A stretch of DNA of 64,000 nucleotides from JBHOQX01 sp042408595 (GCA_042408595.1 JBHOQX010000129.1:62001-126000); one strand, 5' to 3'. Positions 1 to 8,774 are shown, numbered from the stretch's first letter. The notes: generated from the sequence alone by a model not told the origin. Program-made: numbers and translations.

Positions 1-875
1 CGTCCGACCGCGGCGGCGTAGGCGTCGAGATCGGGCGCGGCCTGCTCCGGCACATACGGCACACCCAGCCCGCCGCCGGGGCTGATCGTGTCGATCGCCA
101 GCCCATAGCGTGCGCGCAGCCGAGCGGCGCAGTCGAGCAGCACATTGATCGCCTGCACGTAAACCTCCGGCGCGAAGAGCTGCGAGCCGAGGTGGGCGTG
201 CAGCCCGTGCAGCCGCAGCCCTGGCGCGGCCAGCGCCAGCCCGGCGGCGGTGTCCAGCGCGGCCAGCGGCAGGCCGAACTTGGAGGCGGCGTGGCCGGTC
301 TGGATGTGCGCGTGCGTCTCGGCGGCGATCTCCGGCGTCAGCCGAAAGGCGATCGTCTGCGGGCGGGCTTGGCCGGCCGTCAGGCGCGCGAGCAGCGCCA
401 GTTCGTCCAGGTTGTCCACCATGATCGCGCCGATCCCGGCATCGAGCGCCTGCTCCAGTTCGGCGCGCGTCTTGCCGTTGCCGTGGAGGTGGATGCGCTC
501 CGGCGGGACGCCGGCCCGCAGCGCGACATACACCTCGCCGCCGGAGACCGCATCCAGGCCGAGCCCCTCCTGCACGGCGAGGCGGGCGACGGCGGTGTTC
601 AGCAGCGCCTTGCCGGCGTAATGCACGGACGACGGGCCGGGGTAGTGGCGCGCGAGCGCCTCGCAGTAGGCGCGGCAGTTCGCCCGGAAGGTCGTCTCGT
701 CCAGCAGATACAGCGGCGTGCCGTATTCGCGGGCTAGCGCCAGCGTGTCGCACCCGCCGACGATGAGATGCCCATCCGCGCCGAGCGTGGCGGTGATCGG
801 CCAGAGGTGGGGCGCGGCGGGGCGCGAGGCATCGCTCCTGTGCGGTCCCTGTTGGGTGTTGAGTCTTGAGTTCAT
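1..875 (-). CDS. lysA: Diaminopimelate decarboxylase (partial, 3' end outside window)
   Basis: This enzyme performs the last step of lysine synthesis, the PLP-dependent decarboxylation of meso-diaminopimelate, in the cytoplasm. The visible 291 residues show the alanine-racemase-like barrel: HYAGKALLN with the probable PLP lysine, HGNGKTR, SKFGLPL, HGLHAHLGSQ, and the glycine loop SPGGGLGVPY near the window edge. The C-terminal beta domain is missing only because the window ends. I chose the ATG at 875 because it is in frame with the conserved region; the ATG at 832 is in another frame. It lies 60 bp downstream of the antiporter gene on the same strand and may be co-transcribed with it. Confidence 0.93.
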   Translation of the reverse strand, partial: MNSRLNTQQGPHRSDASRPAAPHLWPITATLGADGHLIVGGCDTLALAREYGTPLYLLDETTFRANCRAYCEALARHYPGPSSVHYAGKALLNTAVARLAVQEGLGLDAVSGGEVYVALRAGVPPERIHLHGNGKTRAELEQALDAGIGAIMVDNLDELALLARLTAGQARPQTIAFRLTPEIAAETHAHIQTGHAASKFGLPLAALDTAAGLALAAPGLRLHGLHAHLGSQLFAPEVYVQAINVLLDCAARLRARYGLAIDTISPGGGLGVPYVPEQAAPDLDAYAAAVG

Positions 876-934
876 GTTCGGGTGGGGTAATGCGGTCAGA
901 TGCCTACCGCCCGCATTCCATCGTGCTATCGAAA

Positions 935-2404
935 TCAGTGCATCGCGGCCCCGGACAGCACCCGCGCTGCCTCAGCCTGCGCCCCCTCGTCGGCCAGCAC
1001 CAGCAGCCGGTCGCCCGGCTGGAGCACCGTCGCGCCGCTCGGCACCAGGCGCTGGTTCGCCCGGTCGATCGCCACGATCAACGCGCCCGGCGGCAGGCCG
1101 AGCTCCATCACCGTCCGGCCGGCGAGCGGCGAGCCCGGCGGGATGGTCATCTGCGCGACGCGGCTCTCTGTGCTGATCGCCGGCACATACGCGCGTGGCG
1201 GGGTCGGCTCTTCGGCGGGGCGGTTCAGCCCGAGCCAGCGCCCGACAAGCGGGATCGTCGTCCCCTGGACGAGCACCGACGTCAGCACAACGAAAAAGAC
1301 CAGGTTGAAGAGCGTGCCCGCCTCCGGTACGCCGGCCAGCAGCGGAAAGGTGGCGAGCACGATCGGCGCCGCGCCACGCAGCCCGATCCACGCAATCATC
1401 AGCTTTTCGCGCACACTGAACCGCGCGAACGCCAGCGCGGCAAAGACGCTGACCGGGCGGGCGACAACGATCAGCACCGCGGCCACGAACATCCCTGCGC
1501 CGGCCACCGGTACGAGTTGCGACGGAAAGACCAGCAGCCCAAGCACGAGAAACATCGCGATCTGCATCAGCCAGGCGCAGGCGTCGTGGAAGCGGAGCAG
1601 GCTGCGTTTGTGCACCAGATCGCGGTTGCCCAGCACGATCCCGGCGATGTAGACCGCCAGGAAGCCGTTGCCGCCGAGCGCCGCCGTCCCGCCGTAGGCT
1701 AGCAGCATCAGCGCCACCGTCAGCGCCGGGTAGAGTCCTTCGATGCTCAGGTGGATGCGATTGATGATAAACGCGCCAGCGTAGCCGAGCGCCAGCCCGG
1801 CCGCGGCGCCCAACGCCATCTGCACAAAAAATTGCGGCACCAGGCTGAGCACCGTCGCGCCCGGGGTGACCAACAGACCGATGAGCGCGGTGGTGAGAAA
1901 GACCGCGATCGGGTCGTTGCTGCCCGATTCCAGCTCCGCCAGCGCCTCCAGCCGCCCGCCGAGGTGGACGCCGCTGGCGCGCATCACCGCGAACACGGCG
2001 GCGGCGTCGGTCGAGGAGATGATCGCACCCAGCAACAGCCCGTGGAGCAGCGGCAGCCCCAGCGCCCAGGCGGCCAGCCCGCCGACGACCAGCGTGCTCA
2101 GCAGCACGCCGAGATTGGCGAGCACCAGCCCGCTGACGAGCACGGGCCGGATGGCGCGCCAGTCGGTGTCCAGCCCGCCGGAGAACAGGATGAAGACCAG
2201 CGCGAGCACGCCGATCGATTGCGACAGGCGCGCGTCGTCGAAATAGATCCCGCCCGGCCCGTCCGCCCCGGCGAGCATGCCGATCGCCAGGAAGGGCAGC
2301 AGCGCCGGCACGCCGAAGCGGCTGGAGACGCGGTTTGCGGCGACACTGAGGAGCAGTAGCAGCGCCGTGAGGAGCAGGACAAGCTCGAAGGCAATGCCGG
2401 ACAT
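935..2404 (-). CDS. Potassium/proton antiporter, CPA family with RCK_C domain
   Basis: This 489-residue protein is a membrane cation/proton exchanger of the CvrA/NhaP2-like type. About 12-13 hydrophobic segments span residues 1-385. The conserved core ELESGSNDPIAVFL around residue 165 holds the Asn-Asp pair typical of these antiporters, and SSTDAAAVFAVM precedes it. The C-terminal ~85 residues (IPPGSPLAGRTVMELGLP...LQPGDRLLVLAD) match a TrkA-C/RCK_C regulatory domain, which favours K+/H+ over simple Na+/H+ exchange. A Shine-Dalgarno sequence before the ATG is weak. The gene follows tpx after 66 bp and precedes lysA. Confidence 0.88.
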   Translation of the reverse strand: MSGIAFELVLLLTALLLLLSVAANRVSSRFGVPALLPFLAIGMLAGADGPGGIYFDDARLSQSIGVLALVFILFSGGLDTDWRAIRPVLVSGLVLANLGVLLSTLVVGGLAAWALGLPLLHGLLLGAIISSTDAAAVFAVMRASGVHLGGRLEALAELESGSNDPIAVFLTTALIGLLVTPGATVLSLVPQFFVQMALGAAAGLALGYAGAFIINRIHLSIEGLYPALTVALMLLAYGGTAALGGNGFLAVYIAGIVLGNRDLVHKRSLLRFHDACAWLMQIAMFLVLGLLVFPSQLVPVAGAGMFVAAVLIVVARPVSVFAALAFARFSVREKLMIAWIGLRGAAPIVLATFPLLAGVPEAGTLFNLVFFVVLTSVLVQGTTIPLVGRWLGLNRPAEEPTPPRAYVPAISTESRVAQMTIPPGSPLAGRTVMELGLPPGALIVAIDRANQRLVPSGATVLQPGDRLLVLADEGAQAEAARVLSGAAMH

Positions 2405-2470
2405 ACCCGTCTCACGCCGTGCGGTCGGCCAGGGCCCGGGCTGCCGGCGACGCTGTGGCCTATGGCCCGC

Positions 2471-2992
2471 TCAGATCGCAGCCAGCTCCCGCGCCGCCGC
2501 CAGCGCTGCGTCGTAGGTCGGCTCCTGCCCGGCCAGCGGCACGTACTCAGCATACCGGATGATCCCTTCGGCATCGACGACAAACACCGCCCGGCTCTCC
2601 AGGCGCAGCTCTTTGATGTGCGTGCCATAGGCGCTGCCGAAGCGCATGTCCTTGTAATCCGACGCGACGATCACCCGGTCGATCCCCTCCGCGCCGCACC
2701 AGCGGGCCTGTGCGAACGGCAGGTCGGCGCTGACGGTGAGGATCTGAATGCCCGCCCCGAGCGCGGCGGCGGCCTCGTTGAAGCGGCGCGTCTGCTGCGA
2801 GCAGACGCCGGTGTCGAGCAAGGGGACGACACTGATGATCAGCGGCTGGCCCGCGAACTGCTCGCTGCTGATCGTCGTGTCCCGCTGGCCGGTCAGGCGA
2901 AACGCCGGCGCCCGGTCGCCGGGCCGCAGTTCCGGGCCGATCAGCGTCTTCGGCCCCCAGAAGTCGAAAGCGTTCGAGCGCTCGTGTGGCAT
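2471..2992 (-). CDS. tpx: Thiol peroxidase, atypical 2-Cys peroxiredoxin
   Basis: The protein reduces hydrogen peroxide and alkyl hydroperoxides using thioredoxin. The peroxidatic Cys lies in VPLLDTGVCSQQTRRF and the resolving Cys in FAQARWCGAEGI, the classic Tpx pair. FDFWGPKTLIGPELRPGD at the N terminus and AVFVVDAEGIIRYAEYV near the C terminus fit the family. The frame is open further upstream, but the ATG at 2992 gives 173 residues, the usual length, and has AGGGA a few bases before it. The neighbour osmC is also a hydroperoxide-detoxifying enzyme, 85 bp upstream on the same strand, so the two probably form a peroxide-defence unit. Confidence 0.93.
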   Translation of the reverse strand: MPHERSNAFDFWGPKTLIGPELRPGDRAPAFRLTGQRDTTISSEQFAGQPLIISVVPLLDTGVCSQQTRRFNEAAAALGAGIQILTVSADLPFAQARWCGAEGIDRVIVASDYKDMRFGSAYGTHIKELRLESRAVFVVDAEGIIRYAEYVPLAGQEPTYDAALAAARELAAI

Positions 2993-3077
2993 GTGGTCCC
3001 TCATGTTCAGCGAAAACAGCATCTCGGGGAGGCGTGGAGAGGTCTGCCCGTCCACGCCTCCCCGGCGCGCCATGTGG

Positions 3078-3518
3078 TTACTTGAGCGTGGCGCTGACCG
3101 TCGCCTCCTCCAGCCCCGGCAGCAGCAGCACGGAGACGGGACAGGTCTGCTTGGTCTTCTCGGCCGCCGCGGCGAACGCCTCCTGGTCGATGCCCGGCAC
3201 GCGCCCTTCGGTGTCCAGATGCACCTTCGTGATCTTGAAGCCGCTCGGTCCCCTGGTGAGCGTCACCGTCGCCTCGGTACGGATCTCCTCCGGCACATGG
3301 CCGGCCTGGCTGAGGTTGTTCGCCAGGGCCATGCTGAAACAGGCGGCATGCGCGGCGGCGATCAGTTCTTCCGGATTGCTGCCGCTCTCGTTCTCGAAGC
3401 GCGACACGAAGCTGATCTTCGCGTCCCGCAGCGCGCCGCTCTCGGTGGACGCCGTGCCGCTCCCGCTGCGCAGATCGCCGCGCCACGTGCCGCTCGCCCG
3501 TCGCAGGATGTCAGCCAT
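3078..3518 (-). CDS. osmC: OsmC-family hydroperoxide reductase
   Basis: This 146-residue protein is an OsmC-type peroxiredoxin that detoxifies organic hydroperoxides. The two catalytic cysteines are visible in ELIAAAHAACFSMAL and in KTKQTCPVSVLL, and FENESGSNPEELIAAAHA is the family signature. AAGGAG lies about 7 bases before the ATG at 3518; a GTG one codon upstream is the alternative start. It is followed on the same strand by tpx. No regulator such as OhrR is nearby. Confidence 0.92.
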   Translation of the reverse strand: MADILRRASGTWRGDLRSGSGTASTESGALRDAKISFVSRFENESGSNPEELIAAAHAACFSMALANNLSQAGHVPEEIRTEATVTLTRGPSGFKITKVHLDTEGRVPGIDQEAFAAAAEKTKQTCPVSVLLLPGLEEATVSATLK

Positions 3519-3582
3519 CACGGTCTCCTTTTCTCATCATCGATGGAGCACAACCGCCGCCAACCGCCGCGCCATGGCGCTC

Positions 3583-3747
3583 AGAAGCTGTCTGCAAGGG
3601 GGAGGTGTGGCGGGCTGCGCCCTCCACGACTCCCGATGTTCCGCCGCGTGGTCGGCAGCGCAGCCGCCGACCGCGCGGCGGGGGAGGATGGCGCCTCCGG
3701 GCCGGCGGCCCCCACCACCCCCGCTGAGCGCGCCGCAGACAGCCTCT
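3583..3747. repeat. MITE/REP-like intergenic element with 13-bp terminal inverted repeats
   Basis: The 450-bp gap between osmC and the GT9 gene holds a GC-rich element bounded by AGAAGCTGTCTGC (3583-3595) and GCAGACAGCCTCT (3735-3747), which are inverse complements at 12 of 13 positions. Inside is the core GGTGTGGCGGGC (3604-3615) that recurs in at least seven other gaps of this window, plus palindromic GC-rich arms (ccgccgcgtggtcgg / gccgccgaccgcgcgg). No transposase is encoded and no clear target-site duplication flanks it. Confidence 0.65.
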
Positions 3748-3934
3748 AAGCACAGCGCACTCCGAAGGAGCAGGCCGTCGCGCCCGACTGGTACGATTCC
3801 TGCCACCGGCGTAGCCAGCAGCAAGCCTGCCCGAAGGCCGTGGGCTCAGCAATGCCCGACGGGATGCCGCTCAACCGCTGTCGTTTCGCCATGCCGCGAC
3901 CGTATGCAGGGATTGTACGGAATCGCCCGGCGCT

Positions 3935-3963
3935 TTGTCAAACTGCGCCGCGGCGGCTATAAT
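3935..3963 (+). promoter_or_regulatory. Sigma-70-type promoter of the GT9 gene
   Basis: TTGTCA (3935-3940) and TATAAT (3958-3963) are separated by exactly 17 bp. The expected start site falls 2-4 nt before the ATG at 3973, so the transcript would be leaderless or nearly so. No Shine-Dalgarno sequence is present, which agrees with that. Confidence 0.7.
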
Positions 3964-3972
3964 CGCCCGGTC

Positions 3973-5106
3973 ATGGAACGCTTCACCGATCAGCCGCTCG
4001 GCCCGCACCCGCACATCGCCGTCTTCGGCTCAGATAAAGTCGGCAATTTCGTCGTCACAACGCCGCTGCTGCGCGGGCTGAAAGAAAAGTACCCCGCCTG
4101 CACCCTCGATTTCTTCGGCGGGGAAACCACCGAGGACCTCGAGGCGGCCTGCCCCTGGATCGATGCGCGCTTCTCGTTGTACGGCGAGCGCGAGGACTAC
4201 TTGGGCGCATTGACCGCCTTTCTGAGCGCGCGCCGCGCCGCCGCCGGCCCCTATGACCTGGCGATCAACTGCGACGAGTTCAGCGAGCTGAATCTGGTCG
4301 TGGTGGCGGCGGTCGCCCCGCGCTACCTGGTCGGCAGCTCGCTCCGGTCCGACTTCCGCCGCCGCGTGCCGCTGAGCGACGATATCCGCGACCGGCTGCT
4401 GCGCGACCAGGGGTGGAACGGTCCCGACCTTGCCGCGCGCTACTCCGGCCTGCTCGAAAGCGGCTACCTGGCCGAGATCTTCTGCCGACTGGCGTATGTC
4501 GAGACCGACTATACCCGGACGGAGGTCACCGCTGCGCCGCCCCCTTTCGAGGTCCCGGATGTGTTGCTGCATGCCACGGCGACCCGCAGCGCCAAGCAGT
4601 GGCTGCCGGAGCACTGGCGGGCGCTGATCGACTGGATCGTATCGCGCGGCCTGAGCGTCGGCCTGGTCGGCAGCCGGCCGCAGGTCGAGCGGGCGCGTTA
4701 CCATGCCGGCGGCTGGGAGGAGGAACTGCTGCGCGAGACGCCGCTGCGCGACCTGCGCGGCGAGACGAAGCTGACGGAGCTGGCCGGGGCGTTCCAGCGG
4801 GCGCGGGCCGCCGTCGTGGTGGATGCCGGGCCGATGCACATCGCCGTGGCTGTCGGTTGCCCGACGGTCTGTGTCTTCGGCAACGATGCCGACGGCGACG
4901 GCGCCAGCCCGGTGCGGCTATGGGCCCCGCGGCGCGCCAACGCCTTCGTCACCCGCACCCCGGTGAAATGCACCGTCTGTGTTGAGCATCGCTTCAAAAA
5001 CGAAGCCTGCCTCGTCCCCGGCCACCCCTGCATGCGCGCCCTGCGCCCCGATCTGGTGATCGCCGAACTGGAGCGGGCGCTGTCGTGTGACGCGGTGACA
5101 CGATGA
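3973..5106 (+). CDS. Glycosyltransferase family 9 (heptosyltransferase-like)
   Basis: This 377-residue cytoplasmic or membrane-associated transferase belongs to the ADP-heptose:LPS heptosyltransferase superfamily (GT9). The N-terminal Rossmann half starts AVFGSDKVGNFVVTTPLLRGLKEKYP, and the donor-site half holds VVDAGPMHIAVAVGCPTVCVFG, the family signature. A Cys-rich tail (CTVCVEHRFKNEACLVPGHPC) is also typical. The reading frame is open far upstream, but the promoter at 3935-3963 and the homologous N terminus fix the start at 3973. The last codons and the stop lie inside an octamer repeat array. Its acceptor is probably an exopolysaccharide or surface glycan; a heptosyl role is not implied. 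Confidence 0.82.
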   Translation: MERFTDQPLGPHPHIAVFGSDKVGNFVVTTPLLRGLKEKYPACTLDFFGGETTEDLEAACPWIDARFSLYGEREDYLGALTAFLSARRAAAGPYDLAINCDEFSELNLVVVAAVAPRYLVGSSLRSDFRRRVPLSDDIRDRLLRDQGWNGPDLAARYSGLLESGYLAEIFCRLAYVETDYTRTEVTAAPPPFEVPDVLLHATATRSAKQWLPEHWRALIDWIVSRGLSVGLVGSRPQVERARYHAGGWEEELLRETPLRDLRGETKLTELAGAFQRARAAVVVDAGPMHIAVAVGCPTVCVFGNDADGDGASPVRLWAPRRANAFVTRTPVKCTVCVEHRFKNEACLVPGHPCMRALRPDLVIAELERALSCDAVTR

Positions 5107-5229
5107 CACGGTGGCAAGATGATACGGCGACAGGGTGACAAGAAGGTGCAAGACATATCGAGGCACGCTGACCTTCCGAGATGTGACCATGTGACCATCT
5201 GCCCGTCTGTCATCTGACTGTCTGCCCGC
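5085..5229. repeat. Octamer tandem repeat arrays (GTGACACG type)
   Basis: From 5085 the sequence runs in 8-nt units such as GTGACACG, ATGACACG, GTGGCAAG, ATGATACG, GCGACAGG and GTGACAAG. A second run at about 5180-5229 has ATGTGACC twice and then CTGYC-type units. The first array overlaps the 3' end of the GT9 gene and supplies its stop codon. It fills the whole gap to fabF. Similar arrays lie near 34983, 47612 and 55173. Confidence 0.7.
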
Positions 5230-5239
5230 TGAGGTTGCC

Positions 5240-6490
5240 ATGCGTACCAACCCGACCCACCGCGTCGTCGTCACCGGCATGGGTGCGATCACGCCGATCG
5301 GCAACAGCGTGCCGGCCTTTTGGGAGGCGCTGCTCGCCGGGCGCTCCGGCGTCGCCATGGCGACGCAGTACCAGGCCGACACGATCCCCTACGTGATCGC
5401 CGCCGAGGTGAAGGACTTCGACCCGCGTGATCACATGGAGGCGAAGGCCGCCCGCCGGGCCGCGCGCTTCGCCCAATTCGCGGTGGCCGCCGCCGGCGAG
5501 GCCCTGCGCGACAGCGGGCTGGACCTGGAGCGGATCGACCGCACCCGGGTCGCCGTCAACATCGGCACGGCCCTCGGCGGCACGGCCCTGGTCGAGGAGC
5601 AGGCGCTCCAGTTCGAGGCAAAGGGGCGCAAGCGGATCGACGCGCTCTACATGCCGATGTTCATCGCCAACATGGCCTCCTGCCAGGTGGCGATCGCCTA
5701 TGGGCTGCACGGCCCGACGACCACGCCGGTGCTGGCCTGCGCCACCGGGACGTACGCGATCGGCGAGGCGGCGCGGGCGGTGCACCGCGGCGACGCGCTT
5801 GTCGCGCTCTGTGGCGGCACCGATGCCGGAGTCACGGCGCTGAACGCGATGGCGTTCGGTGTGATCGGCGCGATCGCCCCGCCCGGCGACGACCCGGCCC
5901 GCGCGGTGCGCCCGTTCGACGCCACTCGGCAGGGCACGGCCGGCGGCGAGGGGTGCGGCGTGCTGGTGTTGGAGCAGCTCGAGCACGCGCTGGCCCGCGG
6001 CGCGCGCATCTACGCCGAACTGGCCGGCTTCGGCGCCACCGAGGACGCCTTCCACCTTACCGCCCCCGCGCCCGATGGCGTGTACGCCGCTCTGGCGATG
6101 CGCCGGGCGATCGAGGACGCCGGCCTCGCCCCCGAGGCGATCGATCACATCAGCGCGCACGGCACCGGCACCCCGCTGAATGACGCGGCGGAGACGGCCG
6201 CGATCAAGCAGGCGCTGGGCGCCCACGCCTACCGGGTGACGGTCAGCGCCATCAAGTCCATGGTCGGACACACCGCCGGGGCCGCCGGGGCGCTGGCGGT
6301 GATCGGCTGTGTCAAGAGCATCGAGACCGGCTGGGTGCCGCCGACCATCAACTACACCACGCCCGACCCGACCTGCGACCTGGACTATGTGCCGAATGTC
6401 GCCCGCCGCCAGCCGGTGCGCGCCGCGCTGGCGAACGCGTTCGGCTTCGGCGGGCAGAATGCGGTGATCTGTGTCACGGCCTGGCGCTGA
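5240..6490 (+). CDS. fabF: Beta-ketoacyl-ACP synthase II
   Basis: This 416-residue condensing enzyme elongates acyl-ACP with malonyl-ACP in type II fatty-acid synthesis. The N terminus RVVVTGMGAITPIGNSV is typical. The Cys-His-His triad is complete: Cys167 in VLACATGTYAIG, His in SAHGTGTPLNDAAET and His in KSMVGHTAGAAG, followed by the gatekeeper region NAFGFGGQNAV. Length matches the family. It stands alone rather than in a fab operon; fabI is 30 kb away in the window. The upstream gap is filled with octamer repeats. Confidence 0.95.
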   Translation: MRTNPTHRVVVTGMGAITPIGNSVPAFWEALLAGRSGVAMATQYQADTIPYVIAAEVKDFDPRDHMEAKAARRAARFAQFAVAAAGEALRDSGLDLERIDRTRVAVNIGTALGGTALVEEQALQFEAKGRKRIDALYMPMFIANMASCQVAIAYGLHGPTTTPVLACATGTYAIGEAARAVHRGDALVALCGGTDAGVTALNAMAFGVIGAIAPPGDDPARAVRPFDATRQGTAGGEGCGVLVLEQLEHALARGARIYAELAGFGATEDAFHLTAPAPDGVYAALAMRRAIEDAGLAPEAIDHISAHGTGTPLNDAAETAAIKQALGAHAYRVTVSAIKSMVGHTAGAAGALAVIGCVKSIETGWVPPTINYTTPDPTCDLDYVPNVARRQPVRAALANAFGFGGQNAVICVTAWR

Positions 6491-6530
6491 GAATCTTGTT
6501 TGAAACGCTTCTGGCGGGAGCGTTGAGTCC

Positions 6531-6600
6531 GGTGCCGCCGACCGCGCGGCGGCACGTGTTGGCGGGCGGCATCCGCCAAACCTCCCCGTTTTCCACAGCT
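6531..6600 (-). repeat. Copy of the GC-rich palindromic intergenic element
   Basis: Read on the minus strand this carries GGGAGGTTTGGCGG and, further on, GCCGCCGCGCGGTCGGCGG, both also present in the element at 3583-3747. It lies in the 454-bp gap between fabF and the NlpC/P60 gene. The rest of that gap holds a promoter and no convincing gene. Confidence 0.5.
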
Positions 6601-6803
6601 GCTGAGCGACCGCCCGGCCCGCCAGGCTGATAACACCGTGAACCGGCCTATCAGACCGGCCCCGGTAGGAGGATGAACAAATTGTCATCTACGGAGCGCG
6701 GTCATCTCGCCATCGCCCTGGAACGCGTCGCCGCCATTTACCCGCTTCTACTGAGCAAAACAGCCTGTCTCACAGCGGCCTGAAAAGAGGATGAGAAACC
6801 GGT

Positions 6804-6832
6804 TTGCATCTTTTAACGACCTGTGCTAAACT
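6804..6832 (+). promoter_or_regulatory. Promoter of the NlpC/P60 gene
   Basis: TTGCAT (6804-6809), a 17-bp spacer and TAAACT (6827-6832) form a plausible sigma-70 promoter about 112 bp before the ATG at 6945. The surrounding DNA is A+T-richer than its neighbours. Confidence 0.45.
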
Positions 6833-6944
6833 CGCCCGGGATTTGCAACCCCTCACGTTCGGCACAGCGTATTCGCTCGAGGGACATTCCGAGCGACGGC
6901 CTCCGGCCAGGTACGCCTCAGGCCCATAGTGATGGAGATGCTCC

Positions 6945-8564
6945 ATGATTGAGCAGAGTCAGCGTCGCCTGGTGTCATCGAGCCCCGGGGATTTGGAAAC
7001 TCTGCAGCGGCGCGCGAATAACCGGCGGATACGACACCGCCACGCGCGCGGCGCTGCACAGACTCGATGGCAACAGGTACAGGCGAAGCTCGGTTCTCCG
7101 GTCGGCTCCCTCTCTCGGCTCCCCACTCGCTATCTGCTTCACGCGCTGGTTGTGTTGATCCTGCCGCTGGCCGTCGCGCTGAGCTCGGTGCGGCCGGGCG
7201 CGCTCCTGCCGGAAGCGAGGCCCGCCGCCCCGCCGCAGCCCAGCGGTGATTTCGTCGCGCCGGTCGCCCCGCTCACGCTGGAGAGCGAACCGATGGTCGG
7301 GGACGCGCCGCTGGAGGACAATGGCGACATTCCCGTGCCGCTATCGCTGGTGTCGCGTGCCGAGGCGCTCGCGCCGGTCACGGTTCCGGCAGCGATCGCC
7401 GGCCAGCGGATCAATGTACGCAACGGCCCCGGCACGAATTATGACGTGGTCGGACGGATGTCGGGCGGCACGAAGGTGCAGGTGATCGGTCGCCACGGCG
7501 ACTGGTTCCAGATCCGCGAGAGCGTAGACAAGCCGATCTACTGGGTGTCCGGCGAGTTGCTGAACATCCCCGAGGCGGCGATCTACACCCTGTTCGACGT
7601 GCCGGACAACGCCATCCCGCCGCCGCCGCCGCCGAAGATCGGCTTCGTCCGGGAGAATGGCACCCAGTTGCGCGACGGCCCCGGCACGAACTACGTCTCG
7701 ATGGCCTCGCTCATCCCCGGCCAGATCGACCTGATCGAGCGCTACAAGGACTGGCTGTATGTCAGCGTCGCCGGGAATGAGGGCTGGGTCAAGGCCGAAT
7801 TCGTCGATACTGATCCGGCCGTGCTGAAGCGCCTGCTCGAGTCCGAGACGATCCCCGACCCGAACCCGGCGATGGTCGCGACCATCAGCGACAACGCGGT
7901 GAACCTGCGCAAGGGGCCGGACTCGCGCTACGACCGGGTGACGCTGGCGAACGCCGGCGCACAGGTGAGCCTGCTCGGCAAGTTCAAGGACTGGTTCAAG
8001 GTGCAGCTCGGCGATGGCACCAAGGCCTGGGTGTTCGGCGATTTCCTGAACGCCACGCCCCATGTGCTCCGCCGTGTCAAGACGACCCAGGACTTTCCGA
8101 AGCTGCCGGTGGCGTTCTCCGCCCGCGCTAATGGCAGCGCCCCGCGCGCCAGCGCCGACCTTGCTCGGATCGCGGCGAGCGGTGATGTGGCAGGGTATGC
8201 GACCCAGTTCGTCGGCTACCGCTATGTGTGGGGCGGCGCCAGCCCGGGCCGCGGCTTCGACTGCTCCGGCCTGACAAGCTATGTCTATCGCCAGGTCGCT
8301 GGTGTCGGCCTGCCGCACAATGCGGCGGCCCAGTACAGCAGCGCCTACGGCGCCTTCGTCGGCGGGATGGACAAACTTGCGCCGGGCGACCTGGTCTTCT
8401 TCCGCAACACCGGTGGCGGGCGCGGCATTACCCACGTTGCCGTCTATATTGGCGGCGGCCGGATCGTCCACGCGATGACGCCACGCTATGGTGTGCAGGT
8501 GTCGAACTTGTACGAGAGCTACTGGGTGTCGCACTACTACGGCGGCTTACGCGTGCGGCGGTAG
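6945..8564 (+). CDS. SH3b-repeat NlpC/P60 cell-wall hydrolase
   Basis: This 539-residue protein is a predicted exported peptidoglycan endopeptidase. A basic N-terminal stretch is followed by one membrane segment at about residues 66-83. Three bacterial SH3 domains follow, at about residues 148-205, 230-290 and 312-370, marked by INVRNGPGTNYDVV, TQLRDGPGTNYVSM and VNLRKGPDSRYDRV. The C-terminal NlpC/P60 domain has the catalytic Cys440 in FDCSGLTSYVY, His497 in GITHVAVYIGGG and a third polar position at His509. Each SH3b domain probably binds peptidoglycan. A GGAG sequence precedes the ATG. It probably acts in wall turnover or in separation of cells in a filament; that role is inferred. Confidence 0.9.
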   Translation: MIEQSQRRLVSSSPGDLETLQRRANNRRIRHRHARGAAQTRWQQVQAKLGSPVGSLSRLPTRYLLHALVVLILPLAVALSSVRPGALLPEARPAAPPQPSGDFVAPVAPLTLESEPMVGDAPLEDNGDIPVPLSLVSRAEALAPVTVPAAIAGQRINVRNGPGTNYDVVGRMSGGTKVQVIGRHGDWFQIRESVDKPIYWVSGELLNIPEAAIYTLFDVPDNAIPPPPPPKIGFVRENGTQLRDGPGTNYVSMASLIPGQIDLIERYKDWLYVSVAGNEGWVKAEFVDTDPAVLKRLLESETIPDPNPAMVATISDNAVNLRKGPDSRYDRVTLANAGAQVSLLGKFKDWFKVQLGDGTKAWVFGDFLNATPHVLRRVKTTQDFPKLPVAFSARANGSAPRASADLARIAASGDVAGYATQFVGYRYVWGGASPGRGFDCSGLTSYVYRQVAGVGLPHNAAAQYSSAYGAFVGGMDKLAPGDLVFFRNTGGGRGITHVAVYIGGGRIVHAMTPRYGVQVSNLYESYWVSHYYGGLRVRR

Positions 8565-8589
8565 GCGGCGCCACACGCCATGCGAGACG

Positions 8590-8620
8590 GGGCGGCGGGT
8601 CTTCCGCCGCCCTTTCGCTT
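8590..8620 (+). terminator. Intrinsic terminator after the NlpC/P60 gene
   Basis: GGGCGGCGG (8590-8598), loop gtctt and CCGCCGCCC (8604-8612) form a perfect 9-bp stem followed by the T-rich tail TTTCGCTT. It lies 25 bp after the stop codon. Confidence 0.75.
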
Positions 8621-8774
8621 GCGCGCCGGCTGGCCCGGTTGTACAATCCGCCCGGCGCATCGTGGCGGGCGCAGCGAATGGGGAATTGCCCAGCCGCTCG
8701 CTGAGCGGCGGTCTGCAACGCTACCTCGTCCACGATGGGGGCGACGTGCCATTTTCGCTTCAAGGAGTGCATCC

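Noticed and set aside
5240..6490. fabF as part of a polyketide or special lipid cluster with the GT9 gene
   Set aside because: The enzyme is a standard KAS II with all three catalytic residues, and no acyl carrier, ketoreductase or tailoring genes are near.
6673..6783. 36-codon frame with AGGAGG directly before the ATG, between fabF and the NlpC/P60 gene
   Set aside because: The purine-rich motif touches the start codon, leaving no spacing for ribosome binding, and the peptide has no recognisable features.
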